DNA from: Mycolicibacterium sp.
GTDB taxonomy: Bacteria > Actinomycetota > Actinomycetes > Mycobacteriales > Mycobacteriaceae
Direction of reading: 5' to 3'
Length of the DNA stretch: 64,000 nucleotides
NCBI RefSeq assembly: GCF_016462545.1
Contig: NZ_JAEMTA010000019.1
Coordinates: forward strand, 29,563-93,562
Below are positions 27,964 through 37,121 of this stretch, piece by piece. Every line of letters begins with the position of its first letter. Position 1 is the first letter of the stretch. The notes below the pieces were generated by a model. The model saw only the letters and a program-made list of their open reading frames with translations, was not told the origin of the DNA and did not search any database. Made by a program: the position numbers and the translations under genes.

Positions 27964-28490
27964 GTCATGACTCCGAGATGTGCGCCGATCCGACGCGAGA
28001 CGTGCGCGTGGACGACGAGGTGGCGACCGCACCCGACACACGGGACGACACCGTCGAGCTCGACGGCCGCGTGGGTCACCGAGCGACAGTGCGCACAGTG
28101 GACGTCGCGGTACCCGACGTCGGTGCTGGAGACGGTGATCTCGTCGTCCCCGACGTGGTGCCGCACGGCAAGGGCCCTCAGCCGCAGGCAAGCGTCGGCG
28201 GGTCCCGCGATCATCAACCGCCACCCGACGAGTGCGGTGGCCAGGTCCGCCTCGAGCGCGTCCCTGGCCGCGAGGTCGTCGGCCACCAGGTGAACCCGTG
28301 GTTCGGCGCCGCGGTGGCGGGTCTGGATCTGCGTCACCCAGTCCGCGGCGATCTCGGCGGCGTCTCCGGTATCGCCAGCCGCACCACCGAATGCGATCAC
28401 GGTCCAATACCGACCGGACAGGTCAGCGTCAGGCCGAGCAGCGCCCACGGTCCAGGTGGGGACGCTCGTGAACTCGAATGCGGATGTCAT
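27960..28490 (-). CDS. DmmA-like subunit of dimethylamine-type monooxygenase, with C-terminal zinc-ribbon-like motif
   Basis: 176-aa protein heading the operon. The N-terminal two thirds (RYWTVIAFGGAAG, WVTQIQTRHRGAEPRVHLVADD, GWRLMIAGPADACLRLRALA) form an alpha/beta domain. The C-terminus carries CAHC and CVGC pairs 18 residues apart, a zinc-ribbon or rubredoxin-like metal site, ending in HLVVHAHVSRR. This architecture and its place beside the reductase and heme-oxygenase genes match the third component of known oxidative N-demethylases. Overlap with the next gene is 4 nt. Assignment relies strongly on context. Confidence 0.72.
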   Translation of the reverse strand: MTSAFEFTSVPTWTVGAARPDADLSGRYWTVIAFGGAAGDTGDAAEIAADWVTQIQTRHRGAEPRVHLVADDLAARDALEADLATALVGWRLMIAGPADACLRLRALAVRHHVGDDEITVSSTDVGYRDVHCAHCRSVTHAAVELDGVVPCVGCGRHLVVHAHVSRRIGAHLGVMT

Positions 28491-28636
28491 GGGGAATCTA
28501 CGTCGAGGAAACCACAGATCTGCCCGCGATGACGACGATGCCGCCGCCCATCAGCGAGATCGGGGCGGTCCATGGCGGAGTGGTGTGCACCCTGCTCGTG
28601 TTCGACCGCTGACCACGTGACCGATAGTTTCGTGGA

Positions 28637-29791
28637 GTGAGGCAACGCTTCCTCGTCATCGGCGCAGGCATCTCGGGCCTGGCTACCGCCCTGGCGCTTC
28701 AGCGCCGCGGCCATTCGGTGAGCATTCTCGAAGAACGGGTCGACACCTCCTCCGGTGCGGGAATCAGCATCTGGCCCAACGCCCTGGCCGCCCTCGACCA
28801 GATCGGGCTCGGCACCACCGTCCGCGCGTCCGGTGGACGCGTATCGGCAGGCGCCATGCGATGGTCCGACGGCACGTGGCTACGCCATCCATCCCCCGAA
28901 CGGATCGTGAAGGCGCTCGGTGAGCCCTTGGTCGTGGTACGGCGCTCGGTCTTGACGGCACTTCTGACGGACGCCTTGGCGCCGGGATCCATCGAATCCG
29001 GCTCGACGGCAACAGAACTCGTCGTCACCGCAACCGGCGCCAGGGTAACGCTGTCCGATGGCACCACCTGCGAGGCGGACGCGGTGATCGGTGCCGACGG
29101 AGTCGGCTCCATGGTGGCGCGCCATCTGAACGGCGTGCTGCGGCACCGCTACGCCGGTTACACCGCCTGGCGCGGCGTCGCCGAATACGCGCTCGATCCC
29201 GACCTGGCCGGCGAAACCATGGGCATCGGGAGCGAATTCGGCCACGTTCCGCTTGGTCCGAAGCACACGTACTGGTTCGGCACCGAGCGTCGGCCCGAGG
29301 GCACCGCGTCCACCGGCGGTGAGTTGGCATACCTGCGAGTGAAGTACGGCCCGTGGGCCGACCCCATTCCCGCCCTCCTGGCCACCACCGACCCGGCCGA
29401 CGTCCTGCGCAACGACCTCTACGATCGCGACGTCGCTGGGCAGTGGTCGCGCGGCCCCGTGGTGCTGGTCGGCGACGCGGCGCATCCGATGCGACCGCAT
29501 CTGGGCCAGGGCGGCTGCCAGGGATTGGAAGATGCTGCCACGCTTGCCCATTGCGTCGACGTCGGCAACGACCTGCCATCAGCCTTCGCGCGGTTCGCCA
29601 CTCTCCGGCGCCCCCGGGCGCAGGCACTGGCCCGCGAGTCTCGACTCGTGGGGCGGATCGTCAACGCACGACCTGCGATCCTGGGCGCGGCGGCCATCCG
29701 CGCCTCGGCCCTGGTGCCTGAGGCCATCCTGATGCGCCACCTGGCGTCGGTGGCGGGCCGCTCGGCCTTCACCCTGCCTGCGGGCGAGTAA
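28637..29791 (+). CDS. FAD-dependent monooxygenase (p-hydroxybenzoate hydroxylase class)
   Basis: 384-aa flavoprotein. FLVIGAGISGLATALAL is the FAD Rossmann motif, VIGADGVGS is the DG motif, and GDAAHPMRPHLGQGGCQGLED is the GD motif with the isoalloxazine contact. Members hydroxylate aromatic compounds or oxidise other small molecules such as zeaxanthin or tetracycline with NAD(P)H and O2. It starts with GTG at 28637 and is divergent from the N-demethylase operon over 146 nt. Substrate unknown. Confidence 0.9.
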   Translation: MRQRFLVIGAGISGLATALALQRRGHSVSILEERVDTSSGAGISIWPNALAALDQIGLGTTVRASGGRVSAGAMRWSDGTWLRHPSPERIVKALGEPLVVVRRSVLTALLTDALAPGSIESGSTATELVVTATGARVTLSDGTTCEADAVIGADGVGSMVARHLNGVLRHRYAGYTAWRGVAEYALDPDLAGETMGIGSEFGHVPLGPKHTYWFGTERRPEGTASTGGELAYLRVKYGPWADPIPALLATTDPADVLRNDLYDRDVAGQWSRGPVVLVGDAAHPMRPHLGQGGCQGLEDAATLAHCVDVGNDLPSAFARFATLRRPRAQALARESRLVGRIVNARPAILGAAAIRASALVPEAILMRHLASVAGRSAFTLPAGE

Positions 29792-29831
29792 GACACAGGA
29801 ATCGCACGAATACGCGTGACACCATGGCCTC

Positions 29832-31406
29832 ATGAGGCGTGAGCACGACAGCGGAGCGGGACGATTCACCCGGATCGGGGCCGTGAGCGCCGCAGTCGTC
29901 ATGGGACTGACCGGTTGCGGCGCGGCGGTCAACGGTCGGCCCGTGCGGGCAAGTTCACCACCGGTTCAGGTGGCTCAGGGGCAGATCCAGGCCGAGGCGC
30001 GGTGGGGACCATGCGAGGTCACCGGCGGCGGCACCGGGGCTGACGCCCCGAAGCTCCCCTCGGGCACGCAGTGCGGCAAGATCACGGTCCCGGTCGACTA
30101 CTCGAAACCCGGTGGGGCGGCCGCCACCCTGGCCCTGATCAGATTTCCCGCGACCGGGCGGAAGATCGGTTCGTTGGTCGTCAACCCCGGAGGCCCCGGC
30201 GAGTCGGGTGTCGACGCTGCAGTGAGCCTGCTGGACACGCTTCCCAGTGCCGTTCGGCAACGGTTCGATCTGGTCGGGTTCGACCCGCGCGGAGTGGGCT
30301 CTTCGACGCCGGAACTGCGTTGCAACTCCGACGCCGACACCGACGCACTGCGTAGGGATCCCCAGGTCGACTACAGCCCAGCGGGCGTCACACACATCGA
30401 GGACACCGAGAAGAGGTACGTCCAACGCTGCGTCGACAAGATGGGCACGGAGTTCCTCGCCAACATCGGCACGGCCAACGTCGTCAAGGACCTCGACGTG
30501 CTGCGGGCGGCCTTGGGTGACGACAAGCTGACCTATCTGGGCTACTCGTACGGCACCTTGATCGGCTCTGCCTACGCCGAGGCCCATCCGGACAGGGTGC
30601 GGGCGATGATCCTCGACGGCGCCGTCGACCCGAATGCCGATCCGGTCCAGTCCAACATCGACCAGTCCGCAGGGTTCCAGAAGGCATTCGACGCCTATGC
30701 CGCCGACTGCGCCAAGAGTCCCAACTGCCCGCTCGGCGCCGATCCGGCCAAGGCCGTCGACGTGTATCACGGTCTGGTGGACCCGCTGGTCGGCAAGCCC
30801 GCGACCACCTCGGACCCGCGTGGGCTCGGCTACAGCGACGCGATCACGGGCACGTTGTTGGCGCTGTACTCACCGGATATCTGGAAACACCTCACCACCG
30901 GCCTGAGCGAGCTGACTCACGGCCAGGGCGACACGCTGCTGACGATGTCCGACGCATACCTCGATCGAGACGAACGGGGTCATTACACCAACGCCAACGA
31001 TGCGCTCACCGCCATCAACTGTGTCGACGAGCCGCCCGTCACCGACCGCGCCACGGTCATCGACGAAGACCGCCGGGTGCGGCAGGTAGCGCCGTTCACG
31101 AGCTTCGGCCCCTTCACGGGCGACGCACCCTTGGACGATTGCGCGTTCTGGCCGGTACCGCCGACGAGCACTCCCCACCAGGTGGCCGCGCCGGGGCTGC
31201 CGCCGGTTCTGGTGGTCTCCACGACCAACGATCCGGCGACGCCCTATCAGGCAGGCGTGAACCTGGCCAAGGAGCTCGGAGGCGGATTGTTGACCTACGG
31301 CGGCACCCAGCACACGGTGGTCTTCGAGGGCGATTCGTGCGTGGATCGGTACGCGGTCGCGTATCTGGTCGATCTGACACTGCCGCCGACGGATGCGAAG
31401 TGCTGA
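29832..31406 (+). CDS. Secreted lipoprotein serine hydrolase, Hip1/CaeA-like (TAP-like C-terminal domain)
   Basis: 524-aa alpha/beta hydrolase exported as a lipoprotein: LTGC with lipidated Cys29 ends the signal sequence. The catalytic Ser is about residue 239 in YLGYSYGTLIG, the Asp in STTNDPATPYQAG and the His in GGTQHTVVFEGDSC. The closing section matches the TAP-like domain of the mycobacterial cell-envelope proteases CaeA/Hip1 and relatives. Those enzymes cleave peptides or esters at the cell surface. It follows the FAD monooxygenase by 40 nt and converges on the rpfC-like gene with a 12-nt gap. Confidence 0.9.
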   Translation: MRREHDSGAGRFTRIGAVSAAVVMGLTGCGAAVNGRPVRASSPPVQVAQGQIQAEARWGPCEVTGGGTGADAPKLPSGTQCGKITVPVDYSKPGGAAATLALIRFPATGRKIGSLVVNPGGPGESGVDAAVSLLDTLPSAVRQRFDLVGFDPRGVGSSTPELRCNSDADTDALRRDPQVDYSPAGVTHIEDTEKRYVQRCVDKMGTEFLANIGTANVVKDLDVLRAALGDDKLTYLGYSYGTLIGSAYAEAHPDRVRAMILDGAVDPNADPVQSNIDQSAGFQKAFDAYAADCAKSPNCPLGADPAKAVDVYHGLVDPLVGKPATTSDPRGLGYSDAITGTLLALYSPDIWKHLTTGLSELTHGQGDTLLTMSDAYLDRDERGHYTNANDALTAINCVDEPPVTDRATVIDEDRRVRQVAPFTSFGPFTGDAPLDDCAFWPVPPTSTPHQVAAPGLPPVLVVSTTNDPATPYQAGVNLAKELGGGLLTYGGTQHTVVFEGDSCVDRYAVAYLVDLTLPPTDAKC

Positions 31407-31418
31407 GCTGGCCCCCGA

Positions 31419-32006
<588 letters not shown>

Positions 32007-32020
32007 TCAACCAGTAATTC

Positions 32021-32034
32021 GTGTGCCAGATCAC
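32021..32034. promoter_or_regulatory. Crp (Rv3676)-like site upstream of the rpfC-like gene
   Basis: GTGTGCCAGATCAC fits the GTG-N8-CAC core of mycobacterial Crp sites. Twelve of its 14 bases match the site at 32906-32919 upstream of the other rpf gene. It lies 87 nt from the rpfC-like start codon. In M. tuberculosis Crp (Rv3676) activates rpfA, so control of rpf genes by Crp is plausible. Confidence 0.45.
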
Positions 32035-32107
32035 ACGCGTTACACAAGCGACGAAAGTTCTTTATCGGGGCGTGATGGAATTCAGAGAATGCTGAGGTAG
32101 GAGGGGC

Positions 32108-32149
32108 AAAAGAGAAAGCGGCGCCGGGCGTGTCGCCCAGCGCCGCTCT
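32108..32149 (-). terminator. Intrinsic terminator of the rpfE-like gene
   Basis: On the reverse strand GCGGCGC (complement of 32140-32146) pairs with GCGCCGC (complement of 32118-32124). An inner GGGCG/CGCCC pairing encloses a 3-nt loop, and TTTCTCTTTT follows. It is 22 nt past the rpfE-like stop codon and is the clearest factor-independent terminator in the window. Confidence 0.8.
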
Positions 32150-32170
32150 CGCGAAGTCGTGAGGTGGGAA

Positions 32171-32506
32171 CTACCCCCGCCGACCGCAGACCGGCCATGC
32201 GCCGATCCCCTGGCTCTTCAGCACGTTGTTGGCGACGCGGATCTGCTCGTCCTTGCTGGCCTGGTGGGGCGAGCCACTGCCGCCATTGGCACGCCACGTG
32301 CTCATCGTGAACTGCAGGCCACCGTAGTAACCGTTACCCGTGGCCGTGCCCCAGTTGCCGCCCGACTCGCAAGCCGCGACGGCATCCCAGTTCACGCCAC
32401 CGTCCGCATTCGCGGTACCGGCGCCCATCACCATTGCAGCCATCGGGGCCACGGCAAGTGCCCCGGCGATGGTGGCCAGACCAGACGTCTTGCGGATGTT
32501 CTTCAA
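32171..32506 (-). CDS. Resuscitation-promoting factor, RpfE-like
   Basis: 111-aa minimal Rpf. The signal peptide ends in GTANA near residue 34. The Rpf domain contains VAACESGGNW with the catalytic Glu, GNGYYGGLQFTMSTWRANGG and the C-terminal SQGIGAWPVCGRRG, which is nearly identical to the end of M. tuberculosis RpfE. The long Pro/Ala-rich linker of Rv2450c is absent. The TTG at 32506 is chosen because AAAGGA lies six bases before it; an upstream in-frame TTG at 32524 would put that sequence inside the gene. It has its own terminator and an unusually structured leader. Confidence 0.92.
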   Translation of the reverse strand: MKNIRKTSGLATIAGALAVAPMAAMVMGAGTANADGGVNWDAVAACESGGNWGTATGNGYYGGLQFTMSTWRANGGSGSPHQASKDEQIRVANNVLKSQGIGAWPVCGRRG

Positions 32507-32540
32507 CTTCGATCCTTTCGCCAAGCGCGCACCAACGACA

Positions 32541-32700
32541 CCCGCACATAGGCGGGCGTAGATTGCCTGTCAGACAGGCGAAGGGGTTGGGCCGTGCCGT
32601 CTCTGTCGGGCACGGCAGTGGGCGGCGAGACTGCCACGCCGGGCGTCACGCCCAGTGGCAGCGCTGGCCCCGGATCATTCCCGAGCCTCAGCCGCCCCAC
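32541..32700 (-). ncRNA. Structured 5' leader of the rpfE-like gene (candidate cis-regulatory RNA)
   Basis: Read on the reverse strand, 32700-32618 can fold as a closed junction. GTGGGGCGGC pairs with GCCGCCCAC and encloses a weak hairpin plus a strong stem at 32661-32631 (CTGCCAC...GTGGCAG with inner GGGCG-TGA-CGCCC). Three more hairpins follow before the start codon: an 8-bp stem at 32616-32591 (GCCGTGCC/GGCACGGC), a 6-bp stem at 32579-32565 (GCCTGT/ACAGGC) and a 5-bp stem at 32556-32541 (CCCGC/GCGGG). I compared it with the c-di-AMP (ydaO) and cobalamin riboswitch cores and did not find their conserved blocks. Candidate only. Confidence 0.45.
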
Positions 32701-33536
32701 TCACACGCAGGTTCGTGGTTGTGAAATTATTCGCTCCGGTTATGGAGACATCTGGAAGGTACAAACGATTCTCACCAAAGTCACATGCGCACGAGCGCGT
32801 GTCGCCGTCCGATAACGAACGGATAACGGAAACCGCGCCTCGCGAATGTGCAGGTCATTGCGACTATCGCCGGATGTGCACGAGCGCCGAGCCTGACGCG
32901 CCACGGTGAGCCAAATCACGAGCATATTGTGACGTGGCGCACCAACTTCGCACACCACCCGTCACACGTACCACTGAGACAGGTTCTCTACCAGGCAATT
33001 TGGCGGATCAGCGTGGAACTCGGCTCGAATTCTTCGCTGGCGCAGGTCAAGTCGAGTCGACAGATGGCGAATCGAAACACTGTGTAGCCCAACGACTCAA
33101 CTCATTCTTGCGCCGATCGACACCAGACTCGCACAGGGCGTCGGCAGCACCCGAACCGTCCGGTTGATCGTTGCGACAACACCTTTCGCTTTCTGGTCCC
33201 GGCCACCATCTACGCGATCGTGGATCGGCGACGCGCTTCGAACGTCACCGCTCTCCGATACAAATCCCGACAATCCAATTAGTAGCGCAAAGCTTTGGTC
33301 CACACCATTGTGCCGCTGAGGTATTCGCGTCGACCGCCGTGGCACGTCTCCGCGAGAAGCATTGTGCCGCAACGAATCAGTCCACAATCCCCAGCATCGG
33401 TCGGGCGGTCACCAGAAATTCAGGTCGGGAATTGAAGCACTAAAGACGTTTCACTCCCGTCACTCCAATTCGGAGTTCATTGGAGAAAATCGAAACTGCC
33501 GCCGGTTGCCGACATAATTCGCAATTTGCTGAGAGC
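32701..33536. other. Gene-free region between rpfE-like gene and mobA
   Basis: About 830 nt with lower GC than the surroundings and no frame that I recognise as a gene. It holds the Crp-like site at 32906-32919 and a possible -10 (TAATTT, reverse strand, near 32720) for the rpfE transcript. Small frames exist, for example a 96-codon one on the reverse strand at 33097-33387. It lacks a recognisable domain, and its codon third positions do not look mycobacterial. The corresponding M. tuberculosis interval carries short hypothetical genes. Confidence 0.5.
32906..32919. promoter_or_regulatory. Crp (Rv3676)-like site upstream of the rpfE-like gene
   Basis: GTGAGCCAAATCAC fits GTG-N8-CAC and matches the rpfC-like site in 12 of 14 positions, giving a shared GTGWGCCARATCAC. 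It is 400 nt from the start codon, so a promoter near it would produce a long leader, consistent with the hairpins at 32541-32700. Confidence 0.45.
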
Positions 33537-34166
33537 TCAGCTCAGATCTGTGGGCGCGTTCACGTTGGTCAACGAGCGCTGTTCCGGCATCACGACGCGC
33601 TGGGTGTCGACGGAGTTCACCAGCACGCGCATGCTGCGCTCGCCGGAAGCCACCAGCTCCTCGGCCCGGGATGCGAGATCGGTGCGGTAGACGCCAGCCA
33701 GGTAGTGGTCGCGGCCATCCCAGGGCAGCACCACGTCGGCCCCCAGTCGCACCGAGGGCCCCACCAGTTCCTCGATCAGATCGACCGTCAGGTACGGCAT
33801 GTCGACCGCGCACAGGAAGGCGCGTTCCACCCCGGCATCGGCGGCCGCACGCAGGCCCCTGGCCGTCGCGAGCAGGGGTCCGACACCACGAATGTCGTCA
33901 CGCAGCACTTCGGCGTCCAGCGTCGGGAGCGGTTGACCCGGAGCCGCCACCACGAAGACGGGTGAACAGCGGGCCTTCAGCGTCGTCACGGCCTGTTCGA
34001 CGAACGTGTGCCCGGCAAAAGTCAGGGTCGCCTTGTCGCGGCCCATCCGCCGTGACGCACCGCCCGCGAGCACGATCGCCGCCAACGGCGCGGATGAGAT
34101 CTCGAGGACCTCGCTGCTATTCGACGTTCCAGGTGTCCTTGCCACGAAGCAAGGATTGCAGAGCAT
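33537..34166 (-). CDS. mobA: Molybdenum cofactor guanylyltransferase
   Basis: Attaches GMP to molybdopterin to form the bis-MGD cofactor. [16 protein letters not shown] is the nucleotide-binding signature, followed by [19 protein letters not shown] and [15 protein letters not shown]. The C-terminal LTNVNAP is typical. The longest frame starts at 34166 and overlaps the korB 3' end by 50 nt. A GTG at 34145 is an alternative, so the true N-terminus is uncertain. By synteny this is Rv2453c. It follows korAB in the same direction. Confidence 0.92.
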   Translation of the reverse strand: MLCNPCFVARTPGTSNSSEVLEISSAPLAAIVLAGGASRRMGRDKATLTFAGHTFVEQAVTTLKARCSPVFVVAAPGQPLPTLDAEVLRDDIRGVGPLLATARGLRAAADAGVERAFLCAVDMPYLTVDLIEELVGPSVRLGADVVLPWDGRDHYLAGVYRTDLASRAEELVASGERSMRVLVNSVDTQRVVMPEQRSLTNVNAPTDLS

Positions 34167-35184
34167 CGGTGTCGTGGGGCTTGGATTCCATCGCAGAGGT
34201 CACCTGATTGCGTGCCATCTCGTCGTACGTCGGCCTGCTCACCTGACGGAAGATGCCCATGACGGTGTGATCGAGGTTCTGCTCGCTCAACCGGGACAGC
34301 GCGAACGCATAGGCCGGATCGTTGGCCGTGGCGTCGTGCACCACGATCTCCTCGACCGACACGTCGGCGGTCTTGGCGACCTCGAGGCCGAATCCCGACT
34401 TCACCACGCAGTACTCGCCGTCGGCGCCGAAGGTAATGGGCTGGCCGTGCGAGACGGAGATCAACCGCTCCTCGGCGCCTTCCTTGCGCAGCGCGTCGAA
34501 CGAGCCGTCGTTGAAGATCGGGCAGTCCTGCATGATCTCGACGAGGGCGGCGCCGCGATGCGATGCGGCGGCCCGCAGCACCTCGGTCAGCCCCTTCTTA
34601 TCCGAGTCGAGCGCGCGACCGACGAACGACGCCTCCGCACCCAGCGCCAGCGACACCGGGTTGAAGGGGTGGTCCAACGAGCCCATCGGCGTCGACTTGG
34701 TGACCTTGCCGACCTCGGAGGTGGGTGAGTACTGGCCCTTGGTCAGGCCGTAGATCCGGTTGTTGAACAGCAGGATCGTGATGTTGACGTTGCGCCGCAA
34801 GGCGTGGATCAGGTGGTTGCCGCCGATCGACAGCGCGTCGCCGTCACCGGTGACGACCCAGACCGACAGATCGTCACGGGCCAGGGCCAGGCCGGTGGCG
34901 AAGGTCGGCGCACGTCCGTGAATGGAGTGCAGGCCATAGGTCTCGAGGTAGTAGGGGAAGCGACTCGAGCAGCCGATGCCGCTGACGAACACCATGTTCT
35001 CGCGCTTGAGGCCGAGTTCGGGCAGGAAGCTGCGGATGGTGTTGAGGATGACGTAGTCGCCACAGCCGGGGCACCAGCGCACCTCTTGGTCGCTGGCGAA
35101 GTCCTTCGACTTCTGCGGTTCGTCGGTCGTCGGCACACCGCTGATCTTGGTGAGGCCGAGATCGGTACCGATTAGGTCAGTCAT
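34117..35184 (-). CDS. korB: 2-oxoacid:ferredoxin oxidoreductase, beta subunit
   Basis: ThDP-binding subunit of the oxygen-tolerant 2-oxoglutarate:ferredoxin oxidoreductase, which turns 2-oxoglutarate into succinyl-CoA with reduced ferredoxin. The 355-aa protein has WCPGCGDY (Fe-S ligands), [11 protein letters not shown], the ThDP motif [18 protein letters not shown] and the following [11 protein letters not shown]. Its ATG overlaps the korA stop as ATGA. Orthologue by synteny is Rv2454c. The enzyme provides an alternative to 2-oxoglutarate dehydrogenase in the mycobacterial TCA cycle. Confidence 0.96.
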   Translation of the reverse strand: MTDLIGTDLGLTKISGVPTTDEPQKSKDFASDQEVRWCPGCGDYVILNTIRSFLPELGLKRENMVFVSGIGCSSRFPYYLETYGLHSIHGRAPTFATGLALARDDLSVWVVTGDGDALSIGGNHLIHALRRNVNITILLFNNRIYGLTKGQYSPTSEVGKVTKSTPMGSLDHPFNPVSLALGAEASFVGRALDSDKKGLTEVLRAAASHRGAALVEIMQDCPIFNDGSFDALRKEGAEERLISVSHGQPITFGADGEYCVVKSGFGLEVAKTADVSVEEIVVHDATANDPAYAFALSRLSEQNLDHTVMGIFRQVSRPTYDEMARNQVTSAMESKPHDTDALQSLLRGKDTWNVE

Positions 35185-37121
35185 GCGTCCGCTCCTACAC
35201 CAGTGTCCACGGTGGCGGCCGCCAACCGGGCGAACTTGGCCTTGTCACTTTCCTTGTCGCGCAACGTTCCATCGAGGGCCGAGTCGATGATGCCCTCCAC
35301 CTCCTCGGCGAGGAACGCCATGCCTTCCACCTTCGTCACCGACTGGATGTCGACGAGGAACTTGCCGCGCAAGAGCAGGGCCAGCTGTCCGAGGTTCATC
35401 TCGGGGACGACCACGTTGGGGTAGGCGCGCAGCACGTCACCCAGGTTGGCCGGCAGCGGATTGAGGTGGCGCACCTGCGCGTGCGCAACCTTGATGCCCT
35501 GGCGCCGCGCCCGTCGGCACGCTTCGCCGATCGGTCCGTACGAACTGCCCCAACCCACGATCAGCAGTTCCGCCTCGCCGCTCGGATCGTCGACCACCAG
35601 ATCGGGAACGGTGATGCCGTCGATCTTGGCCTGGCGCAGACGCACCATCAGATCGTGGTTCTTCGGCTCGTAGGAGATGTTGCCCGAACCGTTGGCGGAC
35701 TCGAGTCCGCCGATGCGGTGCTCCAGACCGGGGGTACCGGGGACGGCGAACTGGCGCGCCAGCGTCTCGGGATCACGGGCGTAGGGCTGGAACGGCTCGC
35801 CCGCCTTGGCGAACGTGTGGTCGATCGACTCGAAGGTCGTCACGTCGGGGATGCGCCACGGCTCGGAACCGTTGGCGATCGCACCATCCGAGAGCAGGAT
35901 CACCGGCGTGCGGTAGGTCAGTGCGATCCGGGCGGCCTCGACGGCGATCTCGAAGCAGTCCGACGGCGACTGCGGTGCGAGCACCGCGACCGGCGATTCC
36001 CCGTTGCGGCCATAGAGCGCCTGCATCAGGTCAGCCTGCTCGGTCTTGGTGGGCAGGCCGGTCGACGGACCACCGCGCTGGACGTCGACGACGAGTAGCG
36101 GCAGTTCGGCCATCACGCCGAGCCCGATCGCCTCTGCCTTGAGCGCGACGCCGGGGCCGGAGGTGCTGGTCACTCCGAGCGCGCCGCCGTAGGAGGCACC
36201 GAGCGCAGCACCGATGCCGGCGATCTCGTCCTCCGCCTGGAAGGTCAGGACGTTGAAGTTCTTGTGCTTGGACAGCTCGTGCAGGATGTCGGAGGCGGGG
36301 GTGATCGGGTAGCTGCCGAGCATCACCTGCGTGTTGGCCAGTTGACCTGCGACGACGATGCCGTACGCCAGCGCGGTGTTGCCGGACACCTGGCGATACT
36401 CACCGGAGCGCAGCTTGGCGGGTGACACCTCGTAGGTGGTGCCGAACGCCTCGGTGGTCTCGCCGTAGTTCCAGCCCGCCTTCAGTGCGAGGACGTTGGC
36501 CTCGGCGATTTCGGGCTTGCGTGCGAACTTCTCGCGAATGAATCTCTCGCTGTGCTCGAGCTCGCGGCTGTACATCCACGACAGCAGACCGAGCGCGAAC
36601 ATGTTCTTGGCCCGCGAGCCGTCCTTCTTCGAGGCGCCGATCTGTTCGACGGCGCCCAGGGTCAGGGACGTCATGGCGACGGCCTGCACGACGTAGTCGG
36701 AGAGCTCGTCGTTCTCCAGCGGGTTGGCCTCGTAGCCGACCTTTGCCAGATTGCGCTTGGTGAACTCGTCGGAGTTGGCGATGATCAGCCCACCGCGCGG
36801 GAGGTCACCCACGTTGGCCTTGAGCGCGGCGGGGTTCATCGCGACGAGAACGTCGGGGCGGTCACCCGCGGTGAGGATGTCGAAGTCGGCAATCTGAATC
36901 TGGAACGACGACACACCGGGCAACGTGCCCTGTGGTGCGCGGATCTCGGCGGGGTAATTCGGTTGCGTCGCAAGGTCATTGCCGAAGAGCGCGGCTTCCG
37001 TCGTGAAGCGGTCGCCCGTGAGCTGCATGCCGTCGCCGGAGTCGCCCGCGAACCGGATGACGACCTTCTCGAGCTTCTGCGGGGTGGAGTTCGTCTTGGC
37101 TTCGCTGCCGCTCAAAGTCAC
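35181..37121 (-). CDS. korA: 2-oxoacid:ferredoxin oxidoreductase, fused gamma/alpha subunit
   Basis: 646-aa partner of KorB. The N-terminal gamma domain (VVIRFAGDSGDGMQLTGDRF, to about residue 200) handles CoA. The alpha domain follows (GNTALAYGIVVAGQLANTQ, SYPITPASDILHELSKH, QAEDEIAGIGAALGASYGGA, TSTSGPGVALKAEAIGL). The gamma-alpha fusion is the usual mycobacterial form (Rv2455c). It heads the korA-korB-mobA run. A GTG-N8-CAC sequence lies at 37355-37368, about 235 nt upstream. Confidence 0.96.
   Translation of the reverse strand: MTLSGSEAKTNSTPQKLEKVVIRFAGDSGDGMQLTGDRFTTEAALFGNDLATQPNYPAEIRAPQGTLPGVSSFQIQIADFDILTAGDRPDVLVAMNPAALKANVGDLPRGGLIIANSDEFTKRNLAKVGYEANPLENDELSDYVVQAVAMTSLTLGAVEQIGASKKDGSRAKNMFALGLLSWMYSRELEHSERFIREKFARKPEIAEANVLALKAGWNYGETTEAFGTTYEVSPAKLRSGEYRQVSGNTALAYGIVVAGQLANTQVMLGSYPITPASDILHELSKHKNFNVLTFQAEDEIAGIGAALGASYGGALGVTSTSGPGVALKAEAIGLGVMAELPLLVVDVQRGGPSTGLPTKTEQADLMQALYGRNGESPVAVLAPQSPSDCFEIAVEAARIALTYRTPVILLSDGAIANGSEPWRIPDVTTFESIDHTFAKAGEPFQPYARDPETLARQFAVPGTPGLEHRIGGLESANGSGNISYEPKNHDLMVRLRQAKIDGITVPDLVVDDPSGEAELLIVGWGSSYGPIGEACRRARRQGIKVAHAQVRHLNPLPANLGDVLRAYPNVVVPEMNLGQLALLLRGKFLVDIQSVTKVEGMAFLAEEVEGIIDSALDGTLRDKESDKAKFARLAAATVDTGVGADA

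Noticed and set aside
28502..28600. Reverse-strand hydrophobic peptide resembling a transporter end in the gap before the FAD monooxygenase
   Set aside because: About 30 codons with no conserved motif, in a gap that must hold two divergent promoters; too weak to annotate.
32507..32920. c-di-AMP (ydaO) or cobalamin riboswitch before the rpfE-like gene
   Set aside because: GCCACTG-like bases are part of a simple long hairpin and the conserved cores of either riboswitch are not seen. Kept only as an unassigned structured leader.
33097..33387. 96-codon reverse-strand frame as a gene
   Set aside because: No ribosome binding site, no domain and third-position base use unlike neighbouring genes.
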